DNA of 64,000 bases, from positions 212,257-276,256 of the forward strand of contig NZ_KI912495.1 of NCBI RefSeq assembly GCF_000518785.1, given 5' to 3'. The notes under the pieces are model-generated. The model searched no databases. It saw only the letters and a list, made by a program, of their open reading frames with translations, and was not told where the DNA came from. This DNA comes from Paenirhizobium selenitireducens ATCC BAA-1503. GTDB lineage: Bacteria; Pseudomonadota; Alphaproteobacteria; Rhizobiales; Rhizobiaceae. The translations under genes were made by a program, and so were the position numbers. How positions within the stretch are numbered: position 1 is the first letter of the stretch; the number at the start of each line of letters is the position of its first letter. Below, in pieces: positions 8,838-16,966 of this stretch.

Positions 8838-8939
8838 TCAGTGGCCGTGTCCGCCTCGCCCCTGAGGCCGGCCTTGCGACCGGTTGCGGTTTCGGCGGTT
8901 GAAGAGCGGCATGAGCCAGATGAAGAATCTGCGAAACAT
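8838..8939 (-). CDS. Small 33-residue basic/hydrophobic protein (putative)
   Basis: This short ORF begins with ATG preceded at good spacing by a strong GGGGGAAG and ends with TGA 43 bases before the DUF2202 start. The peptide has a hydrophobic aromatic N-terminus (MFRRFFIWLMPLF) followed by an Arg/Gly/His-rich tail (GRGGHGH). This suggests a small membrane-associated protein. No family is recognised. The ribosome-binding site and placement support translation; its size means it could be chance. A longer overlapping frame on the same strand (8806-9015) has a poorer start. Confidence 0.5.
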   Translation of the reverse strand: MFRRFFIWLMPLFNRRNRNRSQGRPQGRGGHGH

Positions 8940-9314
8940 GAACTTCCCCCGGGGTTAGTCGGCCTGCCGAGGACAGCCGCCTCGGCCTAAATCTCTGCTT
9001 TGGCTGTCGATTCATTTATATATGGAAAATCATATCTATCTGATGGACGGCAGATTAATTCGCGGTAAGCCGAAGATGACATGGACTTAACGATCGCTGC
9101 GCGAAGTCCGGTTCTCCAACGGTGGCCCGGGCACCCAAAGGCTCCGCGGAAATGGCAAGGGCGGCATGAAACGCTGCGTTTTCACTGTCGAATGTCTGGA
9201 AACGGGCACATCTTGCTGCTAAGCCGCGTGGCAAGGGAATGCTTGATTTTCGCCGCCGTCGTCGCGAGAACACAAGCAATCGACCCAATGCAACGCGAAC
9301 ACGAGGATCCGCCC
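8940..9314. other. Intergenic region between the DUF2202 unit and pyrE
   Basis: This 375-base divergent interval holds the AT-rich inverted repeat at 9018-9037 and the untranslated leader of pyrE. The pyrE frame stays open upstream to 9081, but the residues there look nothing like the family N-terminus. No tRNA, credible small gene or named motif was seen in the rest. Confidence 0.5.
9018..9037 (-). promoter_or_regulatory. Inverted repeat ATATG-N6-CATAT in the promoter region of the small ORF/DUF2202 unit
   Basis: The arms are at 9020-9024 and 9031-9035, in an AT-rich island that also supplies a plausible -10 (TATATA) on the minus strand. The site is about 80 bases upstream of the 33-residue ORF. 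A dimeric repressor could bind there. No regulator can be named from the sequence. Confidence 0.45.
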
Positions 9315-10007
9315 ATGATCACCACGACCTTTCCCGAACCGGCCGTCATGGCGGAACTGATGGCGAAGATGCTGTGGGAGATCAAGGCGGTGCATTTTTC
9401 CGCCGACAAGCCCTACAAGCTCTCCTCCGGCATGATGAGCCCGGTCTATATCGACTGCCGCAAGCTGATCTCCTATCCGCGCATCCGCTCGGCGATCATG
9501 GATTTTGCCGCCGCCACCGTGATGCGCAATGCCGGCTTCGAGCAGTTCGACGTGGTGGCCGGCGGTGAAACGGCCGGCATTCCCTTTGCCGCCTTCCTCG
9601 CCGAACGGCTCGGCCTGCCGATGATCTACGTGCGCAAGGCGCCGAAAGGCCACGGCCGCAACGCCCAGATCGAGGGCCATATGCCGGAAGGCGCACGGGT
9701 GCTGGTGATCGAAGACCTGACGACGGCCGGCGGCAGCATGTTTAAGTTCATCGATGCGATCCGCGCTGCGGGCGGCGTCGTCGATCACGGGGTCGCGCTG
9801 TTCTACTACGACATCTTCCCCGAAGCCGGGGAACGCTTCACCAACGGCAACGTCACGCTGCATCATATCGCCACCTGGCGCAACGTGCTCGCCGTCGCCC
9901 GCGAGCGCCGACTGTTCGACGACAAGACGCTGTCCGAGGTCGAGGCTTTCCTTGATGCGCCGCTCGCATGGTCGGGCCGCAATGGCGGGGTCGCTTCGCT
10001 CGGCTGA
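9315..10007 (+). CDS. pyrE: Orotate phosphoribosyltransferase (PyrE)
   Basis: The 230-residue cytosolic enzyme joins orotate and PRPP to give OMP. The PRPP-binding motif [13 protein letters not shown] is at residues 129-141, the catalytic loop [14 protein letters not shown] at about 108-121, and the orotate-side motif [13 protein letters not shown] at about 37-49. The frame is open further upstream (to 9081), but the ATG at 9315 has GAGG nearby and gives the conserved rhizobial N-terminus ending in [16 protein letters not shown] fructokinase follows after 83 bases. Confidence 0.95.
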   Translation: MITTTFPEPAVMAELMAKMLWEIKAVHFSADKPYKLSSGMMSPVYIDCRKLISYPRIRSAIMDFAAATVMRNAGFEQFDVVAGGETAGIPFAAFLAERLGLPMIYVRKAPKGHGRNAQIEGHMPEGARVLVIEDLTTAGGSMFKFIDAIRAAGGVVDHGVALFYYDIFPEAGERFTNGNVTLHHIATWRNVLAVARERRLFDDKTLSEVEAFLDAPLAWSGRNGGVASLG

Positions 10008-10030
10008 GGCGGGGCTGGCCTTTTCGCGTC

Positions 10031-10059
10031 GAATGGATTAAATCGATTGAAATCCATTC
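10031..10059 (+). promoter_or_regulatory. Nested palindrome upstream of the fructokinase gene (LacI-type operator candidate)
   Basis: The outer 9-base arms GAATGGATT (10031-10039) and AATCCATTC (10051-10059) enclose a near-palindrome TTAAATCGATTGAA (10038-10051) with a central CG. Central-CG 14-mers of this kind are typical of LacI-family operators of sugar genes. It lies 32-60 bases before the fructokinase start. A transcribed hairpin is the alternative reading. Confidence 0.5.
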
Positions 10060-10090
10060 GGGCAGTGAAGCTTATCGGGAGGACGGTCGG

Positions 10091-11017
10091 ATGATCTTGT
10101 GTTGCGGGGAAGCATTGATCGACATGCTGCCGCGGGAGACGACGCTCGGCGAGCGCGCGTTTGCCCCCTATGCCGGCGGCGCGATCTTCAACACCGCGAT
10201 CGCGCTCGGCCGTCTCGGCATTCCGACCGGTTTCTTCACCGGTCTTTCCGACGACATGATGGGCGACATCCTGCGCGAGACCCTGGCGTCCAGCGGCGTC
10301 GACTCCGCCTTCTGCGCGACGTCGTCGCGGCCGACGACAATCGCCTTCGTCAAGCTGGTCAATGGCCAGGCGAGCTATGCCTTCTATGACGAGAACACCG
10401 CCGGCCGGATGATTTCGCCCGGTGATCTGCCGGCGCTCGGCGCGGATTGCGAGGCCCTGCATTTCGGCGCGATCAGCCTCATTCCCGAACCCTGCGGTTC
10501 GACCTACGAGGCGCTGATGGCGCGCGAGCATCAAACCCGCGTCATTTCGCTCGACCCCAATATCCGCCCCGGCTTCATCAAGGACAAGGCCGCGCACATG
10601 GCGCGGATCAACCGCATGGCCGCCATGTCCGACATCCTCAAGTTCTCCGACGAGGACCTCGAATGGTTCGGCCTGTCTGGCAGCCATGACGATCTCGCCC
10701 GCTATTGGCTGGATGCCGGAGCCAAGCTCGTGGTCATCACGCGCGGCGCCGACGGCGCGACCGGCTACACCGGCCGTTTCAAGGTCTCCGTGCCGAGCCA
10801 GCGTGTTCAGGTGGTCGACACGGTCGGCGCTGGTGATACCTTCGATGCGGGCATTCTGGCATCGCTGAAGCGGCAGGACTTGCTGACCAAGGCCCGGGTC
10901 GCGGCGCTCGATGAGGCCGCCGTGCGTTCCGCCCTGGAGCTCGGCGCGCGGGCTGCTGCGGTCACCGTTTCTCGCGCTGGCGCCAACCCGCCCTTCGCCT
11001 CTGAGATCGGCTTCTGA
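10091..11017 (+). CDS. PfkB-family sugar kinase, probable fructokinase
   Basis: The 308-residue kinase of the ribokinase/PfkB family has the N-terminal glycine pair of the sugar site (YAGGAIFNTAIALGRLG) and the C-terminal ATP/anion-hole signature DTVGAGDTFDAG with the catalytic base Asp249. Sequence style and the LDPNIRPGF motif fit bacterial fructokinases, which form fructose 6-phosphate. pgi, which interconverts that product with glucose 6-phosphate, is 1.5 kb away. The ATG at 10091 follows a GGGAGGA. Substrate is inferred from resemblance. Confidence 0.85.
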   Translation: MILCCGEALIDMLPRETTLGERAFAPYAGGAIFNTAIALGRLGIPTGFFTGLSDDMMGDILRETLASSGVDSAFCATSSRPTTIAFVKLVNGQASYAFYDENTAGRMISPGDLPALGADCEALHFGAISLIPEPCGSTYEALMAREHQTRVISLDPNIRPGFIKDKAAHMARINRMAAMSDILKFSDEDLEWFGLSGSHDDLARYWLDAGAKLVVITRGADGATGYTGRFKVSVPSQRVQVVDTVGAGDTFDAGILASLKRQDLLTKARVAALDEAAVRSALELGARAAAVTVSRAGANPPFASEIGF

Positions 11018-11044
11018 AATCGCTCAGGGCCAGCCGTCGGCGGG

Positions 11045-11254
11045 TCAGGCTTCCGGCTGGTATTCGAGGATGTCGCCCGGCTGGCATCCGAGCGCCTCGC
11101 AGATCCGTTCCAGCGTGTCAAAGCGTACGCCTTTGACCTTTCCGGATTTCAACAACGAGATGTTCTGCTCGGTGATCCCGACGATCTCCGACAGTTCCTT
11201 CGATCGCATTTTTCGTTTGGCCAGCATTACATCCAGATTGACGACGATCGGCAT
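11045..11254 (-). CDS. Small Cro/CI-type helix-turn-helix regulator (YozG-like)
   Basis: The 69-residue protein is almost entirely one helix-turn-helix: LAKRKMRSKELSEIVGITEQNISLLKSG, followed by FDTLERICEALGCQPGDILEY. This is the XRE subfamily often paired with DUF2975 membrane proteins. Its start lies 3 bases after the stop of the DUF2975 gene, so the two are surely co-transcribed. It probably controls its own operon through the inverted repeat at 11836-11860. Confidence 0.88.
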   Translation of the reverse strand: MPIVVNLDVMLAKRKMRSKELSEIVGITEQNISLLKSGKVKGVRFDTLERICEALGCQPGDILEYQPEA

Positions 11255-11257
11255 GCG

Positions 11258-11812
11258 TTAGACGAAGCTCCGGTTGTCGGCTTCGATCCCGGCCGCGATC
11301 ACCATGATGTGGCCGAGAACGAACAGTAGTCCGGCCAGAATGAACAATCCGATGTCTGTGCTGGAAATGCCTATGGAGAGCATTTTCTGTCCCGGAGGAT
11401 TGTCATAGGTGGCCACCAATATCGCAAGCGTGCGCGATAGCAAACTCGAAATGCCTCCGATCAGGGCAAGATAGCCGGTGCGGCGCAGAAGCACACCGCT
11501 TCTCTCCGAGAATATGTCGCCCTTCTCGAAATGGTCGAACATTGCCCAGAGCGTCCAGATGCCGGCGGTGATTAGGATGCTGTTCGCGACAGCGAGAGCG
11601 GCAAGCCCGCCAAGGGCCCTTCCGCTCAGGGCAAGCGGGTACGTCCCGGAAAGCGGATAGCGGGCGATCAGGACCTTCAGCCCTTCGATGTCGAAGGCGA
11701 CCATCCAGGCAAGATAGGCAAGAGCGGCAGCAAAGCCGACCGCAGCCAGGGCTATCAGCAGTTTCATCTTGCGGCTCAGGGACCTGATGCGGGTCAGTGG
11801 AGTTTGGGTCAT
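11258..11812 (-). CDS. DUF2975 family membrane protein
   Basis: The 184-residue protein has four predicted membrane helices (around residues 16-36, 66-92, 111-131 and 152-172) and the conserved C-terminal stretch IMVIAAGIEADNRSFV typical of DUF2975. The function of the family is unknown. Its invariable companion is a small YozG-like HTH protein, which is encoded immediately downstream here. A membrane protein governing the regulator's activity is one possibility. Confidence 0.85.
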   Translation of the reverse strand: MTQTPLTRIRSLSRKMKLLIALAAVGFAAALAYLAWMVAFDIEGLKVLIARYPLSGTYPLALSGRALGGLAALAVANSILITAGIWTLWAMFDHFEKGDIFSERSGVLLRRTGYLALIGGISSLLSRTLAILVATYDNPPGQKMLSIGISSTDIGLFILAGLLFVLGHIMVIAAGIEADNRSFV

Positions 11813-11835
11813 CGAGAAAATCTCTTATTGAGGGG

Positions 11836-11860
11836 ATTGTAAAAATTATCGTATTACAAT
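11836..11860. promoter_or_regulatory. Inverted repeat ATTGTAA-N11-TTACAAT, candidate operator
   Basis: Perfect 7-base arms at 11836-11842 and 11854-11860 lie between the divergent DUF2975/HTH pair and a lipoprotein gene, 24 bases from the former start and 35 from the latter. Placement fits autoregulation by the small HTH protein, and possibly control of both directions. Confidence 0.6.
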
Positions 11861-11894
11861 AATTAAATCTCGTCAATCACTGTGGGATATCTCC

Positions 11895-12497
11895 ATGAAG
11901 AACGCTTTCATCAGCCTCGTCCTCTTTGCTTCGGCCCTTGTCGGGCTGCCTTCCTGTATGTCGAGCGGCATATCCAGCGCCGCCAAGTTGGCCGCACTCT
12001 CACCGCTCGATGCCAATCCGGCGGAATTCCGTGTCGCCCTCTTTGCGCCAACTGCATTGCGGTTGAAGACAGGGGATGCTCGCCTCGGGTTTGGTTGGTC
12101 GGAATCAGGAACGCTCGCCAGCACCAAGGTATTCGATCTGCAGATAGTCTCAGGAAATGCGGCCGCTTTGCAGTCGTTGCCGCCTCCGCGGCTCGGCCAG
12201 CAAGCCATGATGCTCAGTCTCGGCGCTCGCGAAGTTGAATCCGTTGTGAAATTCCAGCAGACCGTTCGCGAGGCGAAACAGGCCGGCCACAACGGCAGCG
12301 GCAACCTTTCTGTCAGTCTAGCCGGCGGATGCTGGAGTGAGCCGTTTCCGGCCGAAGGCCAGCCATTGCCCTTGGATATCTGGCTGCAGGCAAGTGCAGG
12401 CAGCGAATATCTGCCGGTCATTCGCGGCGTCGATCTGCGGACCATCCTCAAACAAGCCGGTCTCAAATCGGTGCCGCAGTGCGTGAACGCGTCTTAG
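11895..12497 (+). CDS. Putative lipoprotein of unknown function
   Basis: The 200-residue protein has a lipoprotein signal peptide with lipobox LPSC (Cys21). The mature region includes FRVALFAPTALRLKTGDARLG and a C-terminal Cys in VPQC. I do not recognise the family. It is divergent from the DUF2975/HTH pair across the ATTGTAA palindrome and ends 3 bases from the end of pgi on the other strand. Confidence 0.7.
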   Translation: MKNAFISLVLFASALVGLPSCMSSGISSAAKLAALSPLDANPAEFRVALFAPTALRLKTGDARLGFGWSESGTLASTKVFDLQIVSGNAAALQSLPPPRLGQQAMMLSLGAREVESVVKFQQTVREAKQAGHNGSGNLSVSLAGGCWSEPFPAEGQPLPLDIWLQASAGSEYLPVIRGVDLRTILKQAGLKSVPQCVNAS

Positions 12498-12500
12498 GCC

Positions 12501-14129
12501 TCAACCTTGCGCGGCGTCGAGCAGAGCCTTGATGAGCCCGGCGGTCGAGCTGTCATGGCCGGTGGCCGTAACCTTGCCCTCGACGACCGGCAGGAGCCCG
12601 GTCGCCAGTTCCTTGCCGAGTTCCACGCCCCATTGGTCGAAGGAATTGATGCGGAAAATCACCCCTTCGACGAAGACCCGATGCTCGTAGAGCGCGATCA
12701 GCCGGCCGAGCGCATAGGGCGTCAGTTGGTCGTAGACGAAGGTGATCGAAGGGCGGTTGCCGGAGAAGACGCGGTGCGGAGCGAGGAAGTCGGCTTCCTC
12801 GTCGGGGACACCCTTGGCGGTCAGCTGGCTCTTGGCTTCGGCGAGCGTGCGGCCCTTCATCAGCGCTTCGGACTGCGCCAGGCAATTGGCGATCAGCAGT
12901 TCATGCTGGTGCCTGAGATCCGGCTCGAAGCCGTTGGCGGCGATCATGAACTCCGTCGGAATCACGCTCGTGCCCTGGTGGATCAGCTGGTAGAAGGCGT
13001 GCTGGCCATTGGTGCCGGGCTCGCCCCAGACGACGGGGCCGGAAGCACCCTGGACCGGCTTGCCGTCGATCGTCACGCTCTTGCCGTTCGATTCCATGTC
13101 GAGCTGCTGCAGATAGGCGGGAAAACGCGACAGCCTCTGATCGTAGGGCAGGATGGCGCGCGTCTGGTAGCCGAGCACATTGCGATGATAGACGCCGAGC
13201 GCGCCGAGCAGCATCGGCAGGTTCTGGCCGAACGGTGCGTTGCGGAAATGCTGGTCCATTGCATGGCCGCCATCGAGGAAGCGGCCGAAATCCTCTTGGC
13301 CGATGGCGATCATCAGCGGCAGGCCGATCGCCGACCAGATCGAATAGCGCCCGCCGACCCAGTCCCAGAAGCCGAACACCCGCTCTGAATCGATGCCGAA
13401 GGCGGCGACCTTGTCGAGCGCCGTCGATACCGCGGCGAAGTGCTTGCCGACCGCCGCCTCGCCGAGTTTTTCGGCGACGAACCGCCGCGCCGTCTGCGCA
13501 TTGGTCATCGTTTCGATCGTCGTGAACGTCTTCGAGGCGACGATGAACAGCGTCGTCTCGGCGGCAAGCGTCTTCAGCGTGTCGGCGATATGGGCGCCGT
13601 CTATATTGGAGACGAAATGCAGGCGCGGACCGTCGTGGAACGGGGCGAGCGCCAGTGTCGCCATGACCGGACCGAGGTCGGAGCCGCCGATGCCGATGTT
13701 GACGACATCGGTGATCGCCTTGCCGGTCGCGCCCGTGAGCGCGCCCGAGCGGATCCCTTCGGCGAAGCGGCCCATGGCGGCGAGAACGGCGTTGACGCCG
13801 GGCATCACGTCTTGTCCGTCCACCAGGACCGGCGTGTTCGACCTGTTGCGCAGCGCGGTGTGCAGGACAGCCCGGCCTTCGGTGAAATTGATCGGCTCGC
13901 CCGAGAACATCGCGTCGCGCTTCTCGGCAACGCCCGCCGCCGCGCAGAGCTCCTCGAGCAGGGCCATGATCTCCCCGTTCACCGCGCATTTGGAATAGTC
14001 CATCAGCAGGTCGTCCAGCGTCGTGCTGAAGCGGGCGAAGCGCCGGGCATCGGCGGCAAAGGCGGCGCGCAGATCCTCGGCACGGGTGGCCGCGGCAGTG
14101 CTCGTGAGTTTGTCGATGATTGCCTGCAT
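12501..14129 (-). CDS. pgi: Glucose-6-phosphate isomerase (Pgi)
   Basis: The 542-residue cytosolic enzyme interconverts glucose 6-phosphate and fructose 6-phosphate. The sugar-phosphate-binding stretch [13 protein letters not shown], the signature [14 protein letters not shown], the catalytic region GGTN-like [16 protein letters not shown], and the C-terminal [25 protein letters not shown] are all intact. Length is that of the long bacterial/eukaryotic type. It is separated from upstream fadD by a terminator at 14198-14233. Confidence 0.96.
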   Translation of the reverse strand: MQAIIDKLTSTAAATRAEDLRAAFAADARRFARFSTTLDDLLMDYSKCAVNGEIMALLEELCAAAGVAEKRDAMFSGEPINFTEGRAVLHTALRNRSNTPVLVDGQDVMPGVNAVLAAMGRFAEGIRSGALTGATGKAITDVVNIGIGGSDLGPVMATLALAPFHDGPRLHFVSNIDGAHIADTLKTLAAETTLFIVASKTFTTIETMTNAQTARRFVAEKLGEAAVGKHFAAVSTALDKVAAFGIDSERVFGFWDWVGGRYSIWSAIGLPLMIAIGQEDFGRFLDGGHAMDQHFRNAPFGQNLPMLLGALGVYHRNVLGYQTRAILPYDQRLSRFPAYLQQLDMESNGKSVTIDGKPVQGASGPVVWGEPGTNGQHAFYQLIHQGTSVIPTEFMIAANGFEPDLRHQHELLIANCLAQSEALMKGRTLAEAKSQLTAKGVPDEEADFLAPHRVFSGNRPSITFVYDQLTPYALGRLIALYEHRVFVEGVIFRINSFDQWGVELGKELATGLLPVVEGKVTATGHDSSTAGLIKALLDAAQG

Positions 14130-14197
14130 CTTCGTGTCCCTGATTTGGCGGAGATGGGGGCGACACTATTCCGGGCGGTGCCGGCGATCAAGCGCAC

Positions 14198-14233
14198 GAA
14201 AACGCCCGGACTGCGCTGGGCAAATCCGGGCGT
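14198..14233 (-). terminator. Rho-independent terminator after fadD
   Basis: On the minus strand, arms ACGCCCGGA and TCCGGGCGT (9 bases, perfect) with a 14-base loop are followed by TTTTCG. It lies 28 bases after the fadD stop and before pgi. Confidence 0.65.
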
Positions 14234-14260
14234 CTGCACTGGCTCGACCGGGAGCGGTCG

Positions 14261-15976
14261 TTATTTGGTCGGTTCGCTGTCGCGCAGTTCGCGCCGCAGG
14301 ATCTTGCCGACATTCGACTTCGGCAGTTCGCTGCGGAATTCGATAAAGCGCGGACGCTTGTAGTTGGTGAGATTGGTCGCGCAATGCGCCTTCAGGTCGG
14401 CCTCGGTGAGGGCCGGGTCCTTCTTGACGACGAAGATCTTCACCGCCTCGCCGGAATGGGCGTCGGGAACCCCGATCGCTGCGCATTCGAGCACGCCCGG
14501 ATGCATCGCGGCCACTTCCTCGATCTCGTTCGGATAGACGTTGAAGCCCGAGACGAGGATCATGTCCTTCTTGCGGTCGACGATCTTGACGTATCCGCCC
14601 TCGTTCATCATGCCCATGTCGCCGGAGCGGAAGAAGCCGTCGTCGGTCATGACCTTGACCGTCTCCTCCGGTCGCTGCCAGTAGCCGGCCATGACCTGGG
14701 GGCCGCGGATGCAGATTTCGCCGACTTCGCCGATCGGCAGCGTGGCGCCCTCCTCGTCGCGGATCTCGATGTCCGTCGAGGGCAGGGGCAGTCCGATCAT
14801 GCCGCTGAATTCGGTGCTGTCGAGACGGTTGACGGTAGCGACCGGCGAGGTTTCCGAAAGGCCGTACCCCTCGGTGATCGGGCAGCCGGTCATCTGGTAC
14901 CAGCGTTCCGCCACCGGCCGCTGCACGGCCATGCCGCCGCCGAGCACCAGCAGCAGCGAGGAAAAATCGAGGTTCTTGAAGTCCGGATTGTTCATCAGCG
15001 CGTTGAACAGCGTGTTGAGGCCGGGGAAGATATGCGCCTTGTGGTTCTGCAGTTCCTTGACGAAGGCCGGGATGTCGCGCGGATTGGCGATCAGCACGTT
15101 GTGGCTGCCGGTGGCAATCCCCATCAGGGAATTCACGGTGAGTGCGAAGATGTGGTAGAGCGGCAGGGCGCAGATGAAGGTCATGACCTCCGGCCGGCCC
15201 TTGATCGCGAAGGCCGCCTCGAGCCAGATGGCGATCTGCTGCTTGTTGGCGAGCAGGTTGGCATGGGTCAGCGTCGCGCCCTTGGAAACCCCCGTCGTGC
15301 CGCCGGTATACTGCAGGAAAGCGACGTCGCTTGCGACCACGTCGACCGGCTTCAGCGTCTGGCGGGCGCCCTCGGAGAGAACGGTCTTGAAGCTGGTATG
15401 GCCGGGGATCGACCAGGCCGGAACGAGCTTTTTCACCTTGCGCACGACGAAGTTGACGATATGGCCCTTCAGGCCCAGCATGTCGCCCATGGTGGCGACG
15501 ATGACATGCTTGACCGGCGTATTGGGCAGGACCTGCTGCACAGTGCCGGCGAAGTTCTCCAGCACGATGATTGCCTTGGCGCCGGCGTCCTTCAACTGGT
15601 GCTGCAGCTCGCGGGGGGTGTAGAGCGGGTTGACGTTGACGACCGTGAAGCCTGCCCGGAGGATGCCGTACACGGCAACCGGATTTTGCAGGATGTTCGG
15701 CGTCATGACGGCGACGCGGTCGCCCTTGACAAGACCCTTTGCCTGAAGCCAGGCGCCGACCTTGCGCGACTGGATCTCCAGTTCGCGGAAGGTCATGCCT
15801 CGGCCCATGCTCGAAAATGCCAGGCGGTCGGCATAGGTGGCACAACTGCTCTCGAAAAGACTGCCCAGCGACGGGTGGGCATGGGGCGCGATATCCGCGG
15901 GCACAGCCGACGGATAAGAATCGAGCCAAATTTTCTCCGATGCCCGGCCACTGAGGCGGCTGGTTGCGTCCGTCAT
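14261..15976 (-). CDS. fadD: Long-chain acyl-CoA synthetase (FadD-type)
   Basis: The 571-residue AMP-binding enzyme activates fatty acids to acyl-CoA for beta-oxidation. It has the P-loop-like motif YTGGTTGVSKGATLTH, the GYGLSETSP motif, the adenylate motif FRSGDMGMMNEGGYVKIVDR and the C-terminal catalytic lysine region ELPKSNVGKILRRELR. The ATG at 15976 has GGGAGGGG upstream; an in-frame start at 16006 would add ten residues. A TTGACG-type palindrome at 16101 marks its promoter region. Acyl chain length is not determinable from sequence. Confidence 0.93.
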   Translation of the reverse strand: MTDATSRLSGRASEKIWLDSYPSAVPADIAPHAHPSLGSLFESSCATYADRLAFSSMGRGMTFRELEIQSRKVGAWLQAKGLVKGDRVAVMTPNILQNPVAVYGILRAGFTVVNVNPLYTPRELQHQLKDAGAKAIIVLENFAGTVQQVLPNTPVKHVIVATMGDMLGLKGHIVNFVVRKVKKLVPAWSIPGHTSFKTVLSEGARQTLKPVDVVASDVAFLQYTGGTTGVSKGATLTHANLLANKQQIAIWLEAAFAIKGRPEVMTFICALPLYHIFALTVNSLMGIATGSHNVLIANPRDIPAFVKELQNHKAHIFPGLNTLFNALMNNPDFKNLDFSSLLLVLGGGMAVQRPVAERWYQMTGCPITEGYGLSETSPVATVNRLDSTEFSGMIGLPLPSTDIEIRDEEGATLPIGEVGEICIRGPQVMAGYWQRPEETVKVMTDDGFFRSGDMGMMNEGGYVKIVDRKKDMILVSGFNVYPNEIEEVAAMHPGVLECAAIGVPDAHSGEAVKIFVVKKDPALTEADLKAHCATNLTNYKRPRFIEFRSELPKSNVGKILRRELRDSEPTK

Positions 15977-16100
15977 GTATTCCCCTCCCGACGTCCATTG
16001 TGCCATGTCTGCCGTAAGCGGCGGACCTGCGATCCTCCCAGATGCTTTAGCGAGCTTATGCGTTTGGCAGTCCGGTTCAAGTCCCTAGCTCTATATAACC

Positions 16101-16116
16101 TTGACGTAAGCGTCAA
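16101..16116 (-). promoter_or_regulatory. LiuR/MerR-type palindrome upstream of fadD
   Basis: TTGACGTAAGCGTCAA has 6-base arms (TTGACG/CGTCAA) and matches the ACGT-containing 16-mer pattern described for MerR-family LiuR regulators of branched-chain amino acid and fatty acid catabolism in proteobacteria (TTnACGTnnnCGTnAA). It is 125-140 bases upstream of fadD, and a similar 16-mer precedes the gene at 18894. The regulator itself is not in the window. Confidence 0.6.
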
Positions 16117-16292
16117 TAATCCACCGGCCGTCGTCCAAGGCTTTGGCGTAGCTCACCTTCGCACAGCAAGGAGCGTAGACAACCGCGCCGATCGGCCTGG
16201 CAAACGTCCGTCGCGCTTTTGACCGGCGGGAACTTTCTGGCCGCTGCGACCGTTTCGCCTTCATCGCCACACTGGAAAAAGGAGGGTGCGCC

Positions 16293-16682
16293 ATGCATCA
16301 GAATACACAAGCGACGAACCGCGACCCCTATGTCAAGGATACGGCATCACTGATCGCCAGCGACAAGGTCGACGGCACCGCCGTCTATGGTGTCGACGGT
16401 GAGCGGATCGGCTCGGTCAAGCGAATCATCCTGGAAAAGCGTGGCGGTCGCGTGGCCTATGCCGTGCTGAGCTTCGGTGGCTTCCTTGGCATCGGTGACG
16501 ACTACTACCCGCTGCCCTGGGAAAAGCTCACCTATGACGAGACGGTCGACGGCTACCGCATCGATCTTACCAAGAAGCAGATTGAAGGCGCTCCGCGTCT
16601 GGCCGACGATAATGGTGACTGGTATCGCGACAACGGTCGCAATGTCTACGACTTCTACGGCGTGCCGCCCTACTGGATCTGA
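16293..16682 (+). CDS. PRC-barrel domain protein
   Basis: The 129-residue soluble protein carries one PRC barrel: about residues 22-90, including VDGTAVYGVDGERIGSVKR and GGRVAYAVLSFGGFLGIGDD. It has a Tyr/Asp-rich tail ending YGVPPYWI. PRC-barrel proteins of this short type are common in rhizobia, often stress-induced, without a defined reaction. The ATG follows GGAGGG, and a strong terminator ends the unit at 16731, so it is monocistronic. Confidence 0.88.
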   Translation: MHQNTQATNRDPYVKDTASLIASDKVDGTAVYGVDGERIGSVKRIILEKRGGRVAYAVLSFGGFLGIGDDYYPLPWEKLTYDETVDGYRIDLTKKQIEGAPRLADDNGDWYRDNGRNVYDFYGVPPYWI

Positions 16683-16704
16683 TCGTTCCGCGCATTGTCT
16701 TGCA

Positions 16705-16731
16705 GGGCCCCGCTTCGGCGGGGCCTTTGCT
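16705..16731 (+). terminator. Rho-independent terminator after the PRC-barrel gene
   Basis: Perfect 8-base arms GGCCCCGC and GCGGGGCC close on a TTCG tetraloop and are followed by TTTGCTTG, 24 bases after the stop codon. Confidence 0.85.
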
Positions 16732-16966
16732 TGTCTGGCGCCTTTCTCGGTCAGGGAGTCTTCGCGCCGCGTTCTCGCGGATTGACTGACAGATGCTCTT
16801 GGTTTTCATTTTGCGATGCGGTAAGTATCTTCTCGTAATCAATAAATCTAATTCACGGCATAGAAGTCGGCGTTCGTTCTTCTTCCTCAATTCTCCGATT
16901 TCACTGTAAGTCGGACCAGGTTCGAACGAAGACACCTTCGGCCGATTGAGCCAAATGGAGTTGGGC

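Noticed and set aside
8806..9015. A 69-codon minus-strand frame upstream of the DUF2202 gene
   Set aside because: Arg/Pro-rich, no good ribosome-binding site, and it overlaps the 33-residue ORF that has one.
14166..16222. Long alternative frames (610 codons minus, 612 codons plus) over fadD
   Set aside because: Both are frame shadows of an intact acyl-CoA synthetase; low-complexity Arg/Gly/Pro composition and no ribosome-binding site.
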